Shown: positions 45,195 through 54,010 of the stretch, piece by piece
Layout: each line of letters starts with the position of its first letter
Position numbering within the stretch: position 1 is the first letter of the stretch
From: Ekhidna sp051379705
GTDB taxonomy: Bacteria > Bacteroidota > Bacteroidia > Cytophagales > Cyclobacteriaceae
DNA length: 64,000 bases
Assembly (NCBI RefSeq): GCF_051379705.1
Contig: NZ_CP179868.1
Location: 2,294,001-2,358,000 of the forward strand
Direction of reading: 5' to 3'
Notes under the pieces: generated by a model
What the model was told of the DNA's origin: nothing
The model's database searches: none
The model's input: the letters and a program-made list of their open reading frames with translations, nothing else
Made by a program: the position numbers and the translations under genes

Positions 45195-45628
45195 ACGTAT
45201 CCTATTTCGGGGGTAAGTTGAACTTTACTTTTTACAAACTCGCCTGATCCGTGTGCAACCACCTTACCTTCCTCATTAAGCAATTCAGACTTGCCGATAA
45301 ATGAATAATCGGAGGAAGAGGTAATAGTGCCTATGGCTTTCAGTTTTCCTCCGGCGACTGGTTTTTTGAAATGAATATCAAATGATTTGGTCAGAACAAA
45401 GACATCAGTAACGACCGAGTTCACTGCGAAAAAGGCCGCATCATCCAGTAGCTTGAAATAAACTGAGCCATGGATTGCACCAAGTGCATGAAAGTATTTT
45501 TCATGAATTGTCAATCCAATTTCCGCGGTGCCTTCAGCAATTTTTGCTGTCGTGGAATCAAACATCATGGTGTTGACATTGGCCGACAAATACATTTGCT
45601 TCAGCTTTTCGTAATGACCTTGATTCAT
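45191..45628 (-). CDS. Hot-dog fold thioesterase (PaaI/YiiD-like)
   Basis: 145 residues. Central hot-dog helix HALGAIHGSVYFKLLDDAAFFAVNS (core pattern IHGSVYFKLLDDAAFF), followed by strand segments VLTKSFDIHFKKPVAGGKLKA and GSGEFVKSKV. This is the 4HBT family; the probable reaction is acyl-CoA or other thioester hydrolysis in the cytosol. It overlaps the NRDE gene upstream by four bases and the Nramp-like gene downstream by four bases, so it is translated from the same operon mRNA. No obvious biochemical link with 5-oxoproline breakdown. Confidence 0.88.
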   Translation of the reverse strand: MNQGHYEKLKQMYLSANVNTMMFDSTTAKIAEGTAEIGLTIHEKYFHALGAIHGSVYFKLLDDAAFFAVNSVVTDVFVLTKSFDIHFKKPVAGGKLKAIGTITSSSDYSFIGKSELLNEEGKVVAHGSGEFVKSKVQLTPEIGYV

Positions 45629-46392
45629 ACCTTTTCATGTATTTTAAAATTGAAAGAAACTGTCCCTTCTGATCTGTTACCTACTGGATAGCTTTTCTCC
45701 ATGAAATCCACATGCCCATCATGATCAATGGTGATAGCTGTGGAGCAGCATGTACCGTAATCCGGCGTTCGAATGCACATGGCGGAGAGTGCTTTTTCAC
45801 GCTCATAGTCCAATCCAGTTTCTGGAAGTTGATTGTCTTGCGCTGTGGTGTCATCCTGCATCATTGCGATAAGATCCTCCAGGGTGAAATTTGTCTGGAT
45901 AACTTCACTAAACCTTCGCTTAGCGCGGGTTACTTTGGGCCATGGTGTATCTAATAGTGCATTGCTAAGCCCGTAAATCCCTGGCCCCAAGGTGTTGACT
46001 TTCTTTTCATAATTGCTGACATGCACAAGCCCTTGTTCGAGCACCAACAGGTTAAATCCATTGTAATTTCTTCCCGCCTGATTCACTTCCTCCGCGTAGC
46101 TTTCAGGCGATTGATCGCTTAAAAGAAAATTTACGGGCAAGTCTCCTCTGGATTGTGCTTCCGGCTTGATGTTTTTGATATCGCGATAATTGGTTACAGC
46201 CGCAAAGCGTCCGTTTTTATGGAATGCCATCCAGGTACCAAGTGCTTGTAAATCTCTTCCTCCTAAAATTTCATTGTGGTCTTCCCACCAGTCAACAACT
46301 GCAGTCGGACGAGCGTAGAATTCATCGCGATTGGCTGCAAGGATAAACTTGTATTTTGGATGAGCTTTGTATGCGAGCGTGATCAGGCACAT
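45625..46392 (-). CDS. NRDE-family protein (TANGO2 homologue)
   Basis: 255 residues. The protein begins at its catalytic-type cysteine, MCLITLAYKAHPKYKFILAANRDEFYARPT (hallmark NRDE in ILAANRDEFY), followed by ILGGRDLQALGTWMAFHKNGRFAAVTNYRD. The family shares the N-terminal nucleophile fold, and the human member TANGO2 is linked to haem and lipid metabolism, but no bacterial reaction is firmly established. It is the first gene of the six-gene overlapping minus-strand operon. Its promoter should lie in the 60 bases shared with the divergent CPBP gene. Confidence 0.9.
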   Translation of the reverse strand: MCLITLAYKAHPKYKFILAANRDEFYARPTAVVDWWEDHNEILGGRDLQALGTWMAFHKNGRFAAVTNYRDIKNIKPEAQSRGDLPVNFLLSDQSPESYAEEVNQAGRNYNGFNLLVLEQGLVHVSNYEKKVNTLGPGIYGLSNALLDTPWPKVTRAKRRFSEVIQTNFTLEDLIAMMQDDTTAQDNQLPETGLDYEREKALSAMCIRTPDYGTCCSTAITIDHDGHVDFMEKSYPVGNRSEGTVSFNFKIHEKV

Positions 46393-46452
46393 GAATGGAT
46401 GCTTTGAGATGAATGGTCTAATTTAGGATTTTCATTTCCATTAACCTGACCG

Positions 46453-47391
46453 ATGAAGAAAGTTCTTCAGTACCTCAAAGATTATCAACGCGAGCATTTT
46501 GATTGGAAGCTTTACGGTGTAGTGGCCGTCTTTGCTACGATATGTATCGCGCTCAACTATCATTTTGATTTTGAGGACGGTGTAATTGATTCTTACAACG
46601 GGCAGCCAATCAAGTGGCTATGGATGTTTCTATTCCATGCTATGCCATTCTTTGTCGTTTGTCTCATCTTGTTCGCCTTTGGTAAAAAAAGAGATTGGCT
46701 GACAAGCACCAATTATTGGATCAAATTCATTGTTGGGTTTGGGCTACTGTCATTGGATCGCTCCTTTTATGGATTTACTGAATGGTTGAAATACCTGCCT
46801 CAAATGGAGTATCATTATGTAATCCGATGCGTAAACTGGGCATCGAGTCTGATCCTTGTGGTGATACCGCTTTTGATTCTTTATCCATTGCTGGAAAAGG
46901 ATGAATCGAAGATTTATTATGGATTGAGCTGGAAAAAATTTGAAGCACGCCCATACTTGCTTTTGCTTGGCATAGCTGCAGTTTTCATTGGCATTGGTTC
47001 ATTCCTGGGAGACATTCAAGACTTCTACCCGCGCTATCGTGGGTCTGGTGCCAACCTCTACCTGAGGGCGAATCCTGGTGTACCCGAATGGTGGTTGGTC
47101 ACCATATATGAGTTATGCTACGGGAGCGATTTTATTTCTGTAGAGCTGATTTTTCGGGGCTTTTTGATTTTTGCATTTTCTCGCACGCTGGGTGGATACG
47201 CTGTGCTCCCAATGATTGTTACCTACGCCTTTTTGCATTTTGGTAAGCCCTTGGGAGAAACGATCAGCTCACTTTTCGGTGGGTATCTGCTGGGCGTGAT
47301 TTCCTATAACAGCCGAAACATTTGGGGTGGAATTTTTATCCATCTGGGTGTAGCCTGGCTGATGGAATTGTTTGGGTGGATGCAGCAGTAG
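46453..47391 (+). CDS. CPBP/Abi-family intramembrane protein with incomplete catalytic motifs
   Basis: 312 residues and about eight membrane helices. The C-terminal third matches the CPBP (CAAX protease and bacteriocin-processing) domain: VELIFRGFLIFAF, YAFLHFGKPLGE, FGGYLLGVISYNSRNIWGGIFIHLG. In active members the first motif is EExxxR, with two later histidines and an asparagine. Here V230 replaces the first glutamate (V230-E231...R235), H262 and H297 are present, and A301 stands where asparagine is usual. The protein may be inactive or a divergent protease. It is monocistronic, before the proline tRNA gene. Confidence 0.85.
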   Translation: MKKVLQYLKDYQREHFDWKLYGVVAVFATICIALNYHFDFEDGVIDSYNGQPIKWLWMFLFHAMPFFVVCLILFAFGKKRDWLTSTNYWIKFIVGFGLLSLDRSFYGFTEWLKYLPQMEYHYVIRCVNWASSLILVVIPLLILYPLLEKDESKIYYGLSWKKFEARPYLLLLGIAAVFIGIGSFLGDIQDFYPRYRGSGANLYLRANPGVPEWWLVTIYELCYGSDFISVELIFRGFLIFAFSRTLGGYAVLPMIVTYAFLHFGKPLGETISSLFGGYLLGVISYNSRNIWGGIFIHLGVAWLMELFGWMQQ

Positions 47392-47410
47392 AATTAACTT
47401 TGAAGTAGTT

Positions 47411-47485
47411 CGGGATGTGGCTCAGTCCGGTTAGAGTACCCGCTTAGGGTGCGGGAGGTCGCTGGTTCGAATCCAGTCATCCCGA
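47411..47485 (+). tRNA. tRNA-Pro (anticodon AGG)
   Basis: A complete cloverleaf. Acceptor stem CGGGATG / CATCCCG, D stem GCTC / GAGT, anticodon stem CCCGC / GCGGG around the loop TTAGGGT, T stem GCTGG / CCAGT around TTCGAAT, discriminator A; CCA is not encoded. The C1-G72 pair with A73 and G35-G36 are the bacterial proline identity elements. The anticodon at 47446-47448 is AGG, which is unusual for bacterial proline tRNAs. G37 follows, as expected for m1G37. A terminator follows. Confidence 0.95.
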
Positions 47486-47492
47486 CGAGTTT

Positions 47493-47518
47493 AAAACCAC
47501 CTTTATGGTGGTTTTTTT
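47493..47518 (+). terminator. Terminator after tRNA-Pro
   Basis: Stem AAACCACC / GGTGGTTT with a five-base loop (TTTAT), followed by further T. It lies eight bases after the tRNA discriminator base. Confidence 0.88.
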
Positions 47519-47560
47519 GTTTGGATGGTAGGATACGATCAGCTGGAAATCCAACCGTGT

Positions 47561-48337
47561 TTACTTCTTTTTTCCGTCTCTCTTAAAGGCCAGCTTATTT
47601 TCTTCAGTAGCCGACTCATCAAAATAGTAACCTTCATAATCAAACGCGCGAAGATCACCCGGATCTGTGATTTGGTTTTCGATCATGAAGCGAGACATCA
47701 AGCCTCGTGCCTTCTTGGCATAAAAAGAGATGATCTTGTACTTGCCATTCTTCAGGTCTTTAAACTCCACATTTAGAATCCTGGCAGGGACGTTCTTTTT
47801 ATCTACAGACTTGAAGTATTCATTGGATGCCAGGTTTAGGATGATGTCATCCCCTTGCGCCTTAAGATCATCCAAAAGCAGATTAAGAATCTTCTTATCC
47901 CAATAATCATAGAGTGTTTGATAATCGTCAAAAGCCAGCTTGGTTCCCATCTCCAATCGATAGGGTTGGATCAAATCAAGCGGACGGAGCAGCCCATATA
48001 GCCCGGACAATATCCGGAAATGCTTTTGGGCAAAGTCCATCTTCTTGTCATCAAAAGTTTCGGCTTTTAGTCCTTGATAAACATCGCCATTAAAGGCAAG
48101 CGCAGCAGGTTTTGAGTTGTCCCTATTGTGCTCAAAATCAAACTCCTTGTAGCGGTGGACATTCAGTCCTGCTAGTTGTTTGCTGATGCTCATGAGATCT
48201 TTCACTTCATCCACAGACTTCTTTCGCAACACATCAATTAATTCCTGAGTGCACTCCATCAAACGTGGCTGGCTTGGAGTTGCATTGAAGGGAGTCTTAA
48301 AATCCAGATTTTTTGCGGGAGATACTACTGCTATCAT
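47561..48337 (-). CDS. yaaA: Peroxide stress protein YaaA (DUF328/UPF0246)
   Basis: 258 residues, full length. The family signatures are VVSPAKNLDFKTPFNATPSQP at the N-terminus, the segment FNGDVYQGLKAETF, HFRILSGLYGLLRPLDLIQPYRLEMGTKL and NLASNEYFKSVDKK. YaaA lowers free intracellular iron and thereby damage during hydrogen peroxide stress in E. coli; it has a helix-hairpin-helix DNA-binding fold. The start ATG is the first in frame. It ends shortly after the tRNA terminator on the opposite strand, and is preceded by the polyprenyl synthetase gene, 38 bases away on the same strand. Confidence 0.95.
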   Translation of the reverse strand: MIAVVSPAKNLDFKTPFNATPSQPRLMECTQELIDVLRKKSVDEVKDLMSISKQLAGLNVHRYKEFDFEHNRDNSKPAALAFNGDVYQGLKAETFDDKKMDFAQKHFRILSGLYGLLRPLDLIQPYRLEMGTKLAFDDYQTLYDYWDKKILNLLLDDLKAQGDDIILNLASNEYFKSVDKKNVPARILNVEFKDLKNGKYKIISFYAKKARGLMSRFMIENQITDPGDLRAFDYEGYYFDESATEENKLAFKRDGKKK

Positions 48338-48375
48338 AACATGAACATTTTAGATTAAAAATAGGAAAACCGAGG

Positions 48376-49341
48376 CTATCGTTCCCTCTTCATCAATTTC
48401 TCGAAGAAATCAGTTAGCGCTTTCTTTCCTTCTGCCCTGGCATCTAATGAATTTAGTAAAGCAAAAGCCTGGTCGTAATAGCCATTCATTTTTTGCTGAG
48501 TCATTTCAAAGATGCCGAGCTCGCCATAAATATTTTTAATGGCATCCACTTTTTCAGTTATATCAAAGTCCTGGACAGACAGCCATTTGTCCATTTCTTT
48601 TCGCTGAGCACCATTAGCGAGTTCAAGAGCTTTGATAAGTAAATAGGTTTTCTTATTGGAAACGATATCACCGCCCACTTGCTTCCCAAACTTGGCCTTG
48701 TCACCGTACACATCCAGCAAGTCATCCATCAATTGAAACCCGATTCCGGCTTTCTCTCCAATCGAGTTAAGCTGCGACAACTGCTCGTCATCCATGCCTG
48801 CAAGCAATCCGCCATATTCTAAACTAAAGCCTAAAAGGACGGCTGTTTTCAAGCGAATCATTTCTAGATATTGAGCTTCTGTTACCGTATCGAACGACTC
48901 AAAGTTCATGTCCAGCTGCTGACCTTCACACACTTCAATTGCGCATTTATTAAACTTTCTTAATGCCTCTGCTAATGATTCTTTTGGCCCTTCCAACAGC
49001 TGGTCATAAGCCTTCACCATCATGGTGTCACCACTCAGAATCGCTACGGTTTGGTTCCACTTTTCATGTACTGTGGGCTGTCCTCTTCGGATCGGAGCCT
49101 CATCCATGATATCATCATGCATCAAGGTGAAATTATGAAATACCTCTACAGCCAATGCTGGCGTAATGCTGGAGGTATAATCTTCCTTTTTTAGTCCATA
49201 CCCGAGCAGGACAAGCATGGGTCTTAGGCGCTTTCCACCCAATGAAAGCAGGTAGCGGATAGGTTCATAGAGGTTTTCCGGCTGATCTCCAAGAGATAAG
49301 TTGGTTAGTCTTTCCTCGATTTTTTGAAGTTGTTCTTTCAT
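48376..49341 (-). CDS. Polyprenyl diphosphate synthase
   Basis: 321 residues, an all-helical trans-prenyltransferase. The first aspartate-rich motif is DDIMD (D76, D77, D80) in LMHDDIMDEAPIRRGQPTVH and the second is DDLLD (D206, D207, D210) in FQLMDDLLDVYGDKAKFG. It condenses IPP with allylic diphosphates to give geranyl, farnesyl or longer chains; the residues before the first motif (F71, with M74 and H75 next to the aspartates) do not settle product length by eye. It is cytosolic. It uses isoprenoid units made through IspF. It is downstream of the DAHP synthase gene by 38 bases on the same strand. Confidence 0.95.
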   Translation of the reverse strand: MKEQLQKIEERLTNLSLGDQPENLYEPIRYLLSLGGKRLRPMLVLLGYGLKKEDYTSSITPALAVEVFHNFTLMHDDIMDEAPIRRGQPTVHEKWNQTVAILSGDTMMVKAYDQLLEGPKESLAEALRKFNKCAIEVCEGQQLDMNFESFDTVTEAQYLEMIRLKTAVLLGFSLEYGGLLAGMDDEQLSQLNSIGEKAGIGFQLMDDLLDVYGDKAKFGKQVGGDIVSNKKTYLLIKALELANGAQRKEMDKWLSVQDFDITEKVDAIKNIYGELGIFEMTQQKMNGYYDQAFALLNSLDARAEGKKALTDFFEKLMKRER

Positions 49342-49379
49342 GCGGCTGCAAGATAAAACCCCTGAAGCTTTCTGTTGTT

Positions 49380-50468
49380 TTATTCTTCTTCTAACTCGGA
49401 GGTATTCATTACATCATTTTGATGTTCGATGGATTCCTGGTGTATGGCGTTGAGATATCGCTCCAGAAAATCCTGTGACAGGTCATGCATAGATCCATTT
49501 TTGGTCACTCGTTTGATGATCTCCTCCCAACGTTCGGTTTGCAAAATGGTGATTCCCTTTTCTTTTTTTACAAGGCCTATTTCTTCGGCAACCTTCATGC
49601 GCTCACCCAGGAGTTTCACCAGATCATCATCTATTAAGTCAATTTGATTTCTCAAAAGTTGGAGTTTCTCCGTAAGCTCAATATCCGTAATATCGGAACG
49701 ACGGATAATCAAGTTGTCAAGTATACTTTGTAGATCTTGCGGAGATACCTGCTGCTCTTTGTCGCTCAAAGCCGCATCCGGATTGATATGCGACTCGATC
49801 ATCAGTCCATCAAAATTCATATCCAATGCTTGCTGGGCAACGCCTTGAATCAAGTCTCTCTTGCCGCAAATGTGACTTGGATCGCAGATTAATGGGATAT
49901 CTGAAAAGCGACGTTTCATTTCTATTGCAAGCTGCCACTTGGGTTCATTTCGGTAAACGCTGTTTCCATGCTGTGCAAATCCTCGATGGATCATGGCTAG
50001 CTTTTCAATCCCTGCCTGATTCAGTCGCTCAAGGGCGCCTGTCCATAGCTCCACATCTTCATGAATTGGATTTTTGACCAAAACTGTGGCATCCGTGCCT
50101 TTTAGTGCATTTGCTATCTCTTGTACCGAAAATGGATTGGCGGTGGTTCGTGCACCTACCCAGAGAATATCTACATTATGAGCAAGTACCTCTTCCACAT
50201 GGTTAGTATTTGCGACCTCAACTGCTATGGGCAAACCTGTCGCTTCTCTGGCCCTAGCAAGCCACTTTATACCAACGGCTCCAACTCCTTCAAAACTGTT
50301 TGGACGTGTTCTTGGCTTCCAAATTCCGGCTCTTAGTACGTCTACCTTGCCTGATTTAGCGATGGCCTCACAAGTTTGTAAGACTTGCTCTTCGCTCTCA
50401 GCGCTACAAGGACCTGAGATGATTATCGGTCGCTTGTCTCTAAACAAGGAAATGGGTCGTGTCTTCAT
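49380..50468 (-). CDS. Bifunctional 3-deoxy-7-phosphoheptulonate synthase / chorismate mutase
   Basis: 362 residues. Residues 1-260 are a type I-beta DAHP synthase: IISGPCSAESEEQVLQTCEA, LRAGIWKPRTRPNSFEG, LVKNPIHEDVELWTGALERL, MIHRGF and ICDPSHICGKRDLI. Residues about 268-350 are an AroQ-type chorismate mutase: LRNQIDLIDDDLVKLLGERM and AEEIGLVKKEKG. The first domain starts the shikimate pathway; the second converts chorismate to prephenate and in such fusions also gives feedback control by prephenate. This C-terminal fusion is typical of Bacteroidota. No other aromatic amino acid genes are in the window. Confidence 0.95.
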   Translation of the reverse strand: MKTRPISLFRDKRPIIISGPCSAESEEQVLQTCEAIAKSGKVDVLRAGIWKPRTRPNSFEGVGAVGIKWLARAREATGLPIAVEVANTNHVEEVLAHNVDILWVGARTTANPFSVQEIANALKGTDATVLVKNPIHEDVELWTGALERLNQAGIEKLAMIHRGFAQHGNSVYRNEPKWQLAIEMKRRFSDIPLICDPSHICGKRDLIQGVAQQALDMNFDGLMIESHINPDAALSDKEQQVSPQDLQSILDNLIIRRSDITDIELTEKLQLLRNQIDLIDDDLVKLLGERMKVAEEIGLVKKEKGITILQTERWEEIIKRVTKNGSMHDLSQDFLERYLNAIHQESIEHQNDVMNTSELEEE

Positions 50469-50520
50469 TATATCGCTTTGAGACTAAACACGGTTCAAAG
50501 GAAATGGATTTATCAATTCT

Positions 50521-52971
50521 CTAAAAATCACAACTTCCAATCGGAGAGCCATCGGGCGCTTTTATCGTGTTCGGCATTTCAAATTCATCCGGCTCTTCCA
50601 TGAAACGATCGATCTGAGTCATCACATACCTATAGTACGTGCCATCATCGTTGTTTCTTCGGTCTTTTCGACCATTGGCGTATGTTCTTACCTCTTTAAT
50701 TTTCGCCAGAGCTTTTGCTCTCACTTCGTCATATGCACGGTCATTCATTGCTAGTCCCATCAGATGACTCAGCATTTCCATCTCAACAACTCTTTGGATT
50801 GTGCGATCTGCTCCATTGGACGATGGGTTCATCCACACGGCTTTTATCATTCGATCCAGAACGGCATCAACTCCCGGCTGATTACTATTTCTTGCCTTAA
50901 ATGTCAGCAATCGATTGAATCGATCTGCATTAAAGATGAAGCTAAATGGTACACTTGCAGCGGTCTCGACGGCAGCCAAATAATCGAATGCCGGACCGGT
51001 TTTCGACTGGAAAGTTTCCCTTGACCGTGGATAACCATATGCTCGTGGTGGAATCTGACCGAGCAAGCTTTCCGGCAATCTTAGGTTTTCAACTTTCACG
51101 GTATTTAATAGCGCTTCCAGGGCACCCATTTGTTCATCTGTGGTTAGCATTTCTGTCACAAGCTGATCTCCTCCACGTAATGCATAGCTATAATTCAAAC
51201 CACCAATAAGTTTGGAAGTACCATCCACCTGGTAGCGATGAAATAAATACATTGGCACGAGTACTTCTTCGATAGAGCTCATTGGCGCATTAGTGCGGAT
51301 GGCTTTTTCAGAGAATTTGTCCAAGATGGTTCTTCGGATTTTCATCATTCGGTTTAATTCCACCGCGGCGTTTGTTCCATTGTCCCAAAGGTGTGCTTCG
51401 GGATGTAACCCACTCGAAGGTCGCGCATCCTGATCGGTGATGTATCTCAGGTCTTTGCTAAATGCATCTTCAAGTATTTGATTGAGTTTTTCCTGATTCT
51501 CTCCATCCTGAAAGTCGCTGTAACCATAAGTGATGGTCACTTTGTCCCAATCGCCGATTTTATCATCATAGGCTTCACTCAAGTCAATATTTCCCTGATC
51601 ATCCATTTTTACATATGGATGTGGATAGTCCATCACTGAAGCCCGATTATTCACGCTAGCCGCAAAGTTGTGCGCCAGCCCAAGAGTATGGCCAACTTCA
51701 TGTGCAGAAAGCTGTCTCAATCGTGCTAAAGCCATTTCTGTCATGGCATTTGGTCTCTCATCTCCATTTTCATATGGTTGTAAAAGTCCGGTCGCAATGA
51801 GGAAATCCTGACGAACACGCAGCGAGCCAAGACTTACATGCCCTTTGATCATTTCTCCGGTACGTGGGTCTGTGATGCCTCCGCCGTAGCTCCAGCCACG
51901 GGTTGATCGATGCACCCATTGGATGACGTTGTATCTCACATCTAGTGGATGGGCACCTTCGGGCATTACTTTTACCTGGAAAGCATCTTTATATCCTGCT
52001 GCCTCAAAAGCTTGATTCCACCAGCTGGCACCTTCAATCAAAGCTGATCTTACTGGCTCAGGTGCTCCTCTATCTACATAGTAAATGATTGGCTCTACAG
52101 CTTCACTTAACTTTGCATTGGGATCTTTCTTTTCAAGTCTATGTCGGACGATGTATCGCTTTACCAAAGGATCTTCTATTGGTGTGGCGTAATCCTGGTA
52201 AGAGATATTGAAAAACCCTGAGCGTGGATCGAAGACGCGAGGTGTATAGTTGTTGTCCGGTAACTCGATGAAGCTATGATGTGTGCGGACAGTGACTGCA
52301 TCAGGATTTGGAGTCACTGATCTGAGCCACCAGCCTCGTGCATCGCCGCTGAAAGTGAGAATGGATTCGAATTCGGTGTTTTTTGGAAAGTTGAAAGTGG
52401 CATCCATATAAATAGCAGATCGCGATTTATCCACTGAGAAGCTACCCTGATTGGAACCTCTCAGTCTTCCACTTACATCATGCGAATCTCTTAAAAGAAA
52501 GTGAGTGATATCGATCAGGTAGGAGTTATCACTTTTGGTTTTTATTTCGAACCCGCCAATAACTGAAGTGGCAAAAGCCTCAGCTACAGACTTCACTTCG
52601 TCTTGATTTTCGCTGACAGCTCTGTAATCATAGTTTGGCTGAACAAGCAATAGTTTGTTTCCATATTTTTCAAACTTCACCACTCGTTCAGAGCCCAGCT
52701 GGCCTCGGTCCAAGCCAATATCGTTTGAACCGACTCCAGCGGCAAGTGAATTGACATATAAGAACTCCTGGTCTAAGTTATCTACCTCAAGGAACATGCG
52801 GCCAGCGTCATCATCATAGTAGAAGTTGAAGTAACCTTCTTGCTTTTCCATTGAGGAGGTAAAGGCTGATAATCCATCATCTGAAGCGGATGCTGTTGAA
52901 GTCGAGGGTGTGTTTGCTGTTTGGCAACTTGTAAGTATGATTAGAAGGGATGCTATTTTCCAGTATTTCAT
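50521..52971 (-). CDS. Zinc-dependent metalloprotease lipoprotein (DUF5117/DUF4953 type)
   Basis: 816 residues. Lipoprotein signal MKYWKIASLLIILTSC (C16). N-terminal beta-rich domain (DUF5117-like, about 40-330), then a metzincin-type zinc site H424-E425-x2-H428-x5-H434 in LSAHEVGHTLGLAHN, with a later methionine in SVMDYPHPYVKM that fits the Met-turn. The C-terminal DUF4953-like part is helical. Family proteins are common in Bacteroidota and thought to degrade proteins at the cell surface; substrates are unproven. It is divergent from the first alpha/beta hydrolase. The 168-base region between them has AT-rich sequence and a short dyad ATGGA-ATAA-TCCAT, without a clear promoter. Confidence 0.92.
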   Translation of the reverse strand: MKYWKIASLLIILTSCQTANTPSTSTASASDDGLSAFTSSMEKQEGYFNFYYDDDAGRMFLEVDNLDQEFLYVNSLAAGVGSNDIGLDRGQLGSERVVKFEKYGNKLLLVQPNYDYRAVSENQDEVKSVAEAFATSVIGGFEIKTKSDNSYLIDITHFLLRDSHDVSGRLRGSNQGSFSVDKSRSAIYMDATFNFPKNTEFESILTFSGDARGWWLRSVTPNPDAVTVRTHHSFIELPDNNYTPRVFDPRSGFFNISYQDYATPIEDPLVKRYIVRHRLEKKDPNAKLSEAVEPIIYYVDRGAPEPVRSALIEGASWWNQAFEAAGYKDAFQVKVMPEGAHPLDVRYNVIQWVHRSTRGWSYGGGITDPRTGEMIKGHVSLGSLRVRQDFLIATGLLQPYENGDERPNAMTEMALARLRQLSAHEVGHTLGLAHNFAASVNNRASVMDYPHPYVKMDDQGNIDLSEAYDDKIGDWDKVTITYGYSDFQDGENQEKLNQILEDAFSKDLRYITDQDARPSSGLHPEAHLWDNGTNAAVELNRMMKIRRTILDKFSEKAIRTNAPMSSIEEVLVPMYLFHRYQVDGTSKLIGGLNYSYALRGGDQLVTEMLTTDEQMGALEALLNTVKVENLRLPESLLGQIPPRAYGYPRSRETFQSKTGPAFDYLAAVETAASVPFSFIFNADRFNRLLTFKARNSNQPGVDAVLDRMIKAVWMNPSSNGADRTIQRVVEMEMLSHLMGLAMNDRAYDEVRAKALAKIKEVRTYANGRKDRRNNDDGTYYRYVMTQIDRFMEEPDEFEMPNTIKAPDGSPIGSCDF

Positions 52972-53139
52972 AGGTATTGGTTTTGTTCAACTAGTGAAAT
53001 GGAATAATCCATTACTTCAAGGCAGAGTATGAGTTTTCACTTCTTCTCTTGATTCTTGGAATGTGAGGGTTGTTCCATTATGGACATTTCATTTCATATA
53101 TTTAATGAGAACTTCTTAAAACAGGCATAATTTAAGGCA

Positions 53140-54000
53140 TTGGTTTGGACAATCATCATAGTGATTCTATCAATCTACATTATCACCAATGTGGCGGCAT
53201 ATTTCTTACAAGAAAGGTTTTTGTTTAAACCAGAGAAGCTGCCGGCCGACTTTGAGTTCAAATATCCAAATCAGAAAAGTGTAGAACATAATTTGTATGT
53301 AGGCGATGATGTACGAATCAATGGCGTTCATTTTAGCATTCCGGAACCAAAGGGTGTAGTTCTTTATCTAAAGGGAAATTCACGTTCCATCAAAGGCTGG
53401 GGAAAGTTTGCTGTAGATTTCACGCGTTTGGGGTTTGATGTGGTGATGGTAGACTACCGTGGCTTTGGTAAGAGCATTGGACTGAGGCGATCCGAAAAAG
53501 ATATTAAACATGATATGCAGCGAGTTTACGAGATACTCAAAAGCCGGGTAGATGAAAGATACATCACGATCTATGGTCGATCTATGGGCTCAGGATTTGC
53601 CACCAAGTTGGCCAGCAACAATAATCCGCGCATGCTCATTCTGGAGTCGCCTTACTATAGCATGACGAAGATGGCTAAGCGCTACATTCCATTTATGCCG
53701 GCATCATTGATTTTGAAATATCCGTTGAGAACTTACAAATGGATCAAATATGTGGGATGTCCCATTAAGATTATTCACGGTACGAAAGACAAATTGATTC
53801 CCTATAAATCCAGTCTGGCCCTGTCTAACATCAACCCGAAAGTCACCCGACTGTACTCTGTAATTGGTGCTGGGCACAATGACCTTTACACACATGAGGA
53901 GTATCACCGGATGTTGGAAGAAATTGTGAAAACGGAAGAGCTTACTCCCATTAAACCAGATGAGACAAGCCTTTCATTTAAGCGCAAAGAGAAAAATTGA
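53140..54000 (+). CDS. Membrane-anchored alpha/beta hydrolase (paralogue 1)
   Basis: 286 residues, starting at a TTG because there is no ATG before the first membrane helix (VWTIIIVILSIYIITNVAAYF); GTG at 53161 is an alternative. Alpha/beta hydrolase features: nucleophile elbow GRSMGSG (S148), acid in IIHGTKDKLIPY and histidine in IGAGHNDLY. The usual HG oxyanion segment is altered: YLKGNSRS instead of YFHGNAGN in the next gene. It belongs to the BEM46/FrsA-like group, with the catalytic domain outside or at the membrane. It overlaps no gene and is followed by its paralogue, from which it is clearly a tandem duplicate. Confidence 0.88.
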   Translation: MVWTIIIVILSIYIITNVAAYFLQERFLFKPEKLPADFEFKYPNQKSVEHNLYVGDDVRINGVHFSIPEPKGVVLYLKGNSRSIKGWGKFAVDFTRLGFDVVMVDYRGFGKSIGLRRSEKDIKHDMQRVYEILKSRVDERYITIYGRSMGSGFATKLASNNNPRMLILESPYYSMTKMAKRYIPFMPASLILKYPLRTYKWIKYVGCPIKIIHGTKDKLIPYKSSLALSNINPKVTRLYSVIGAGHNDLYTHEEYHRMLEEIVKTEELTPIKPDETSLSFKRKEKN

Positions 54001-54010
54001 AAGATATCTG

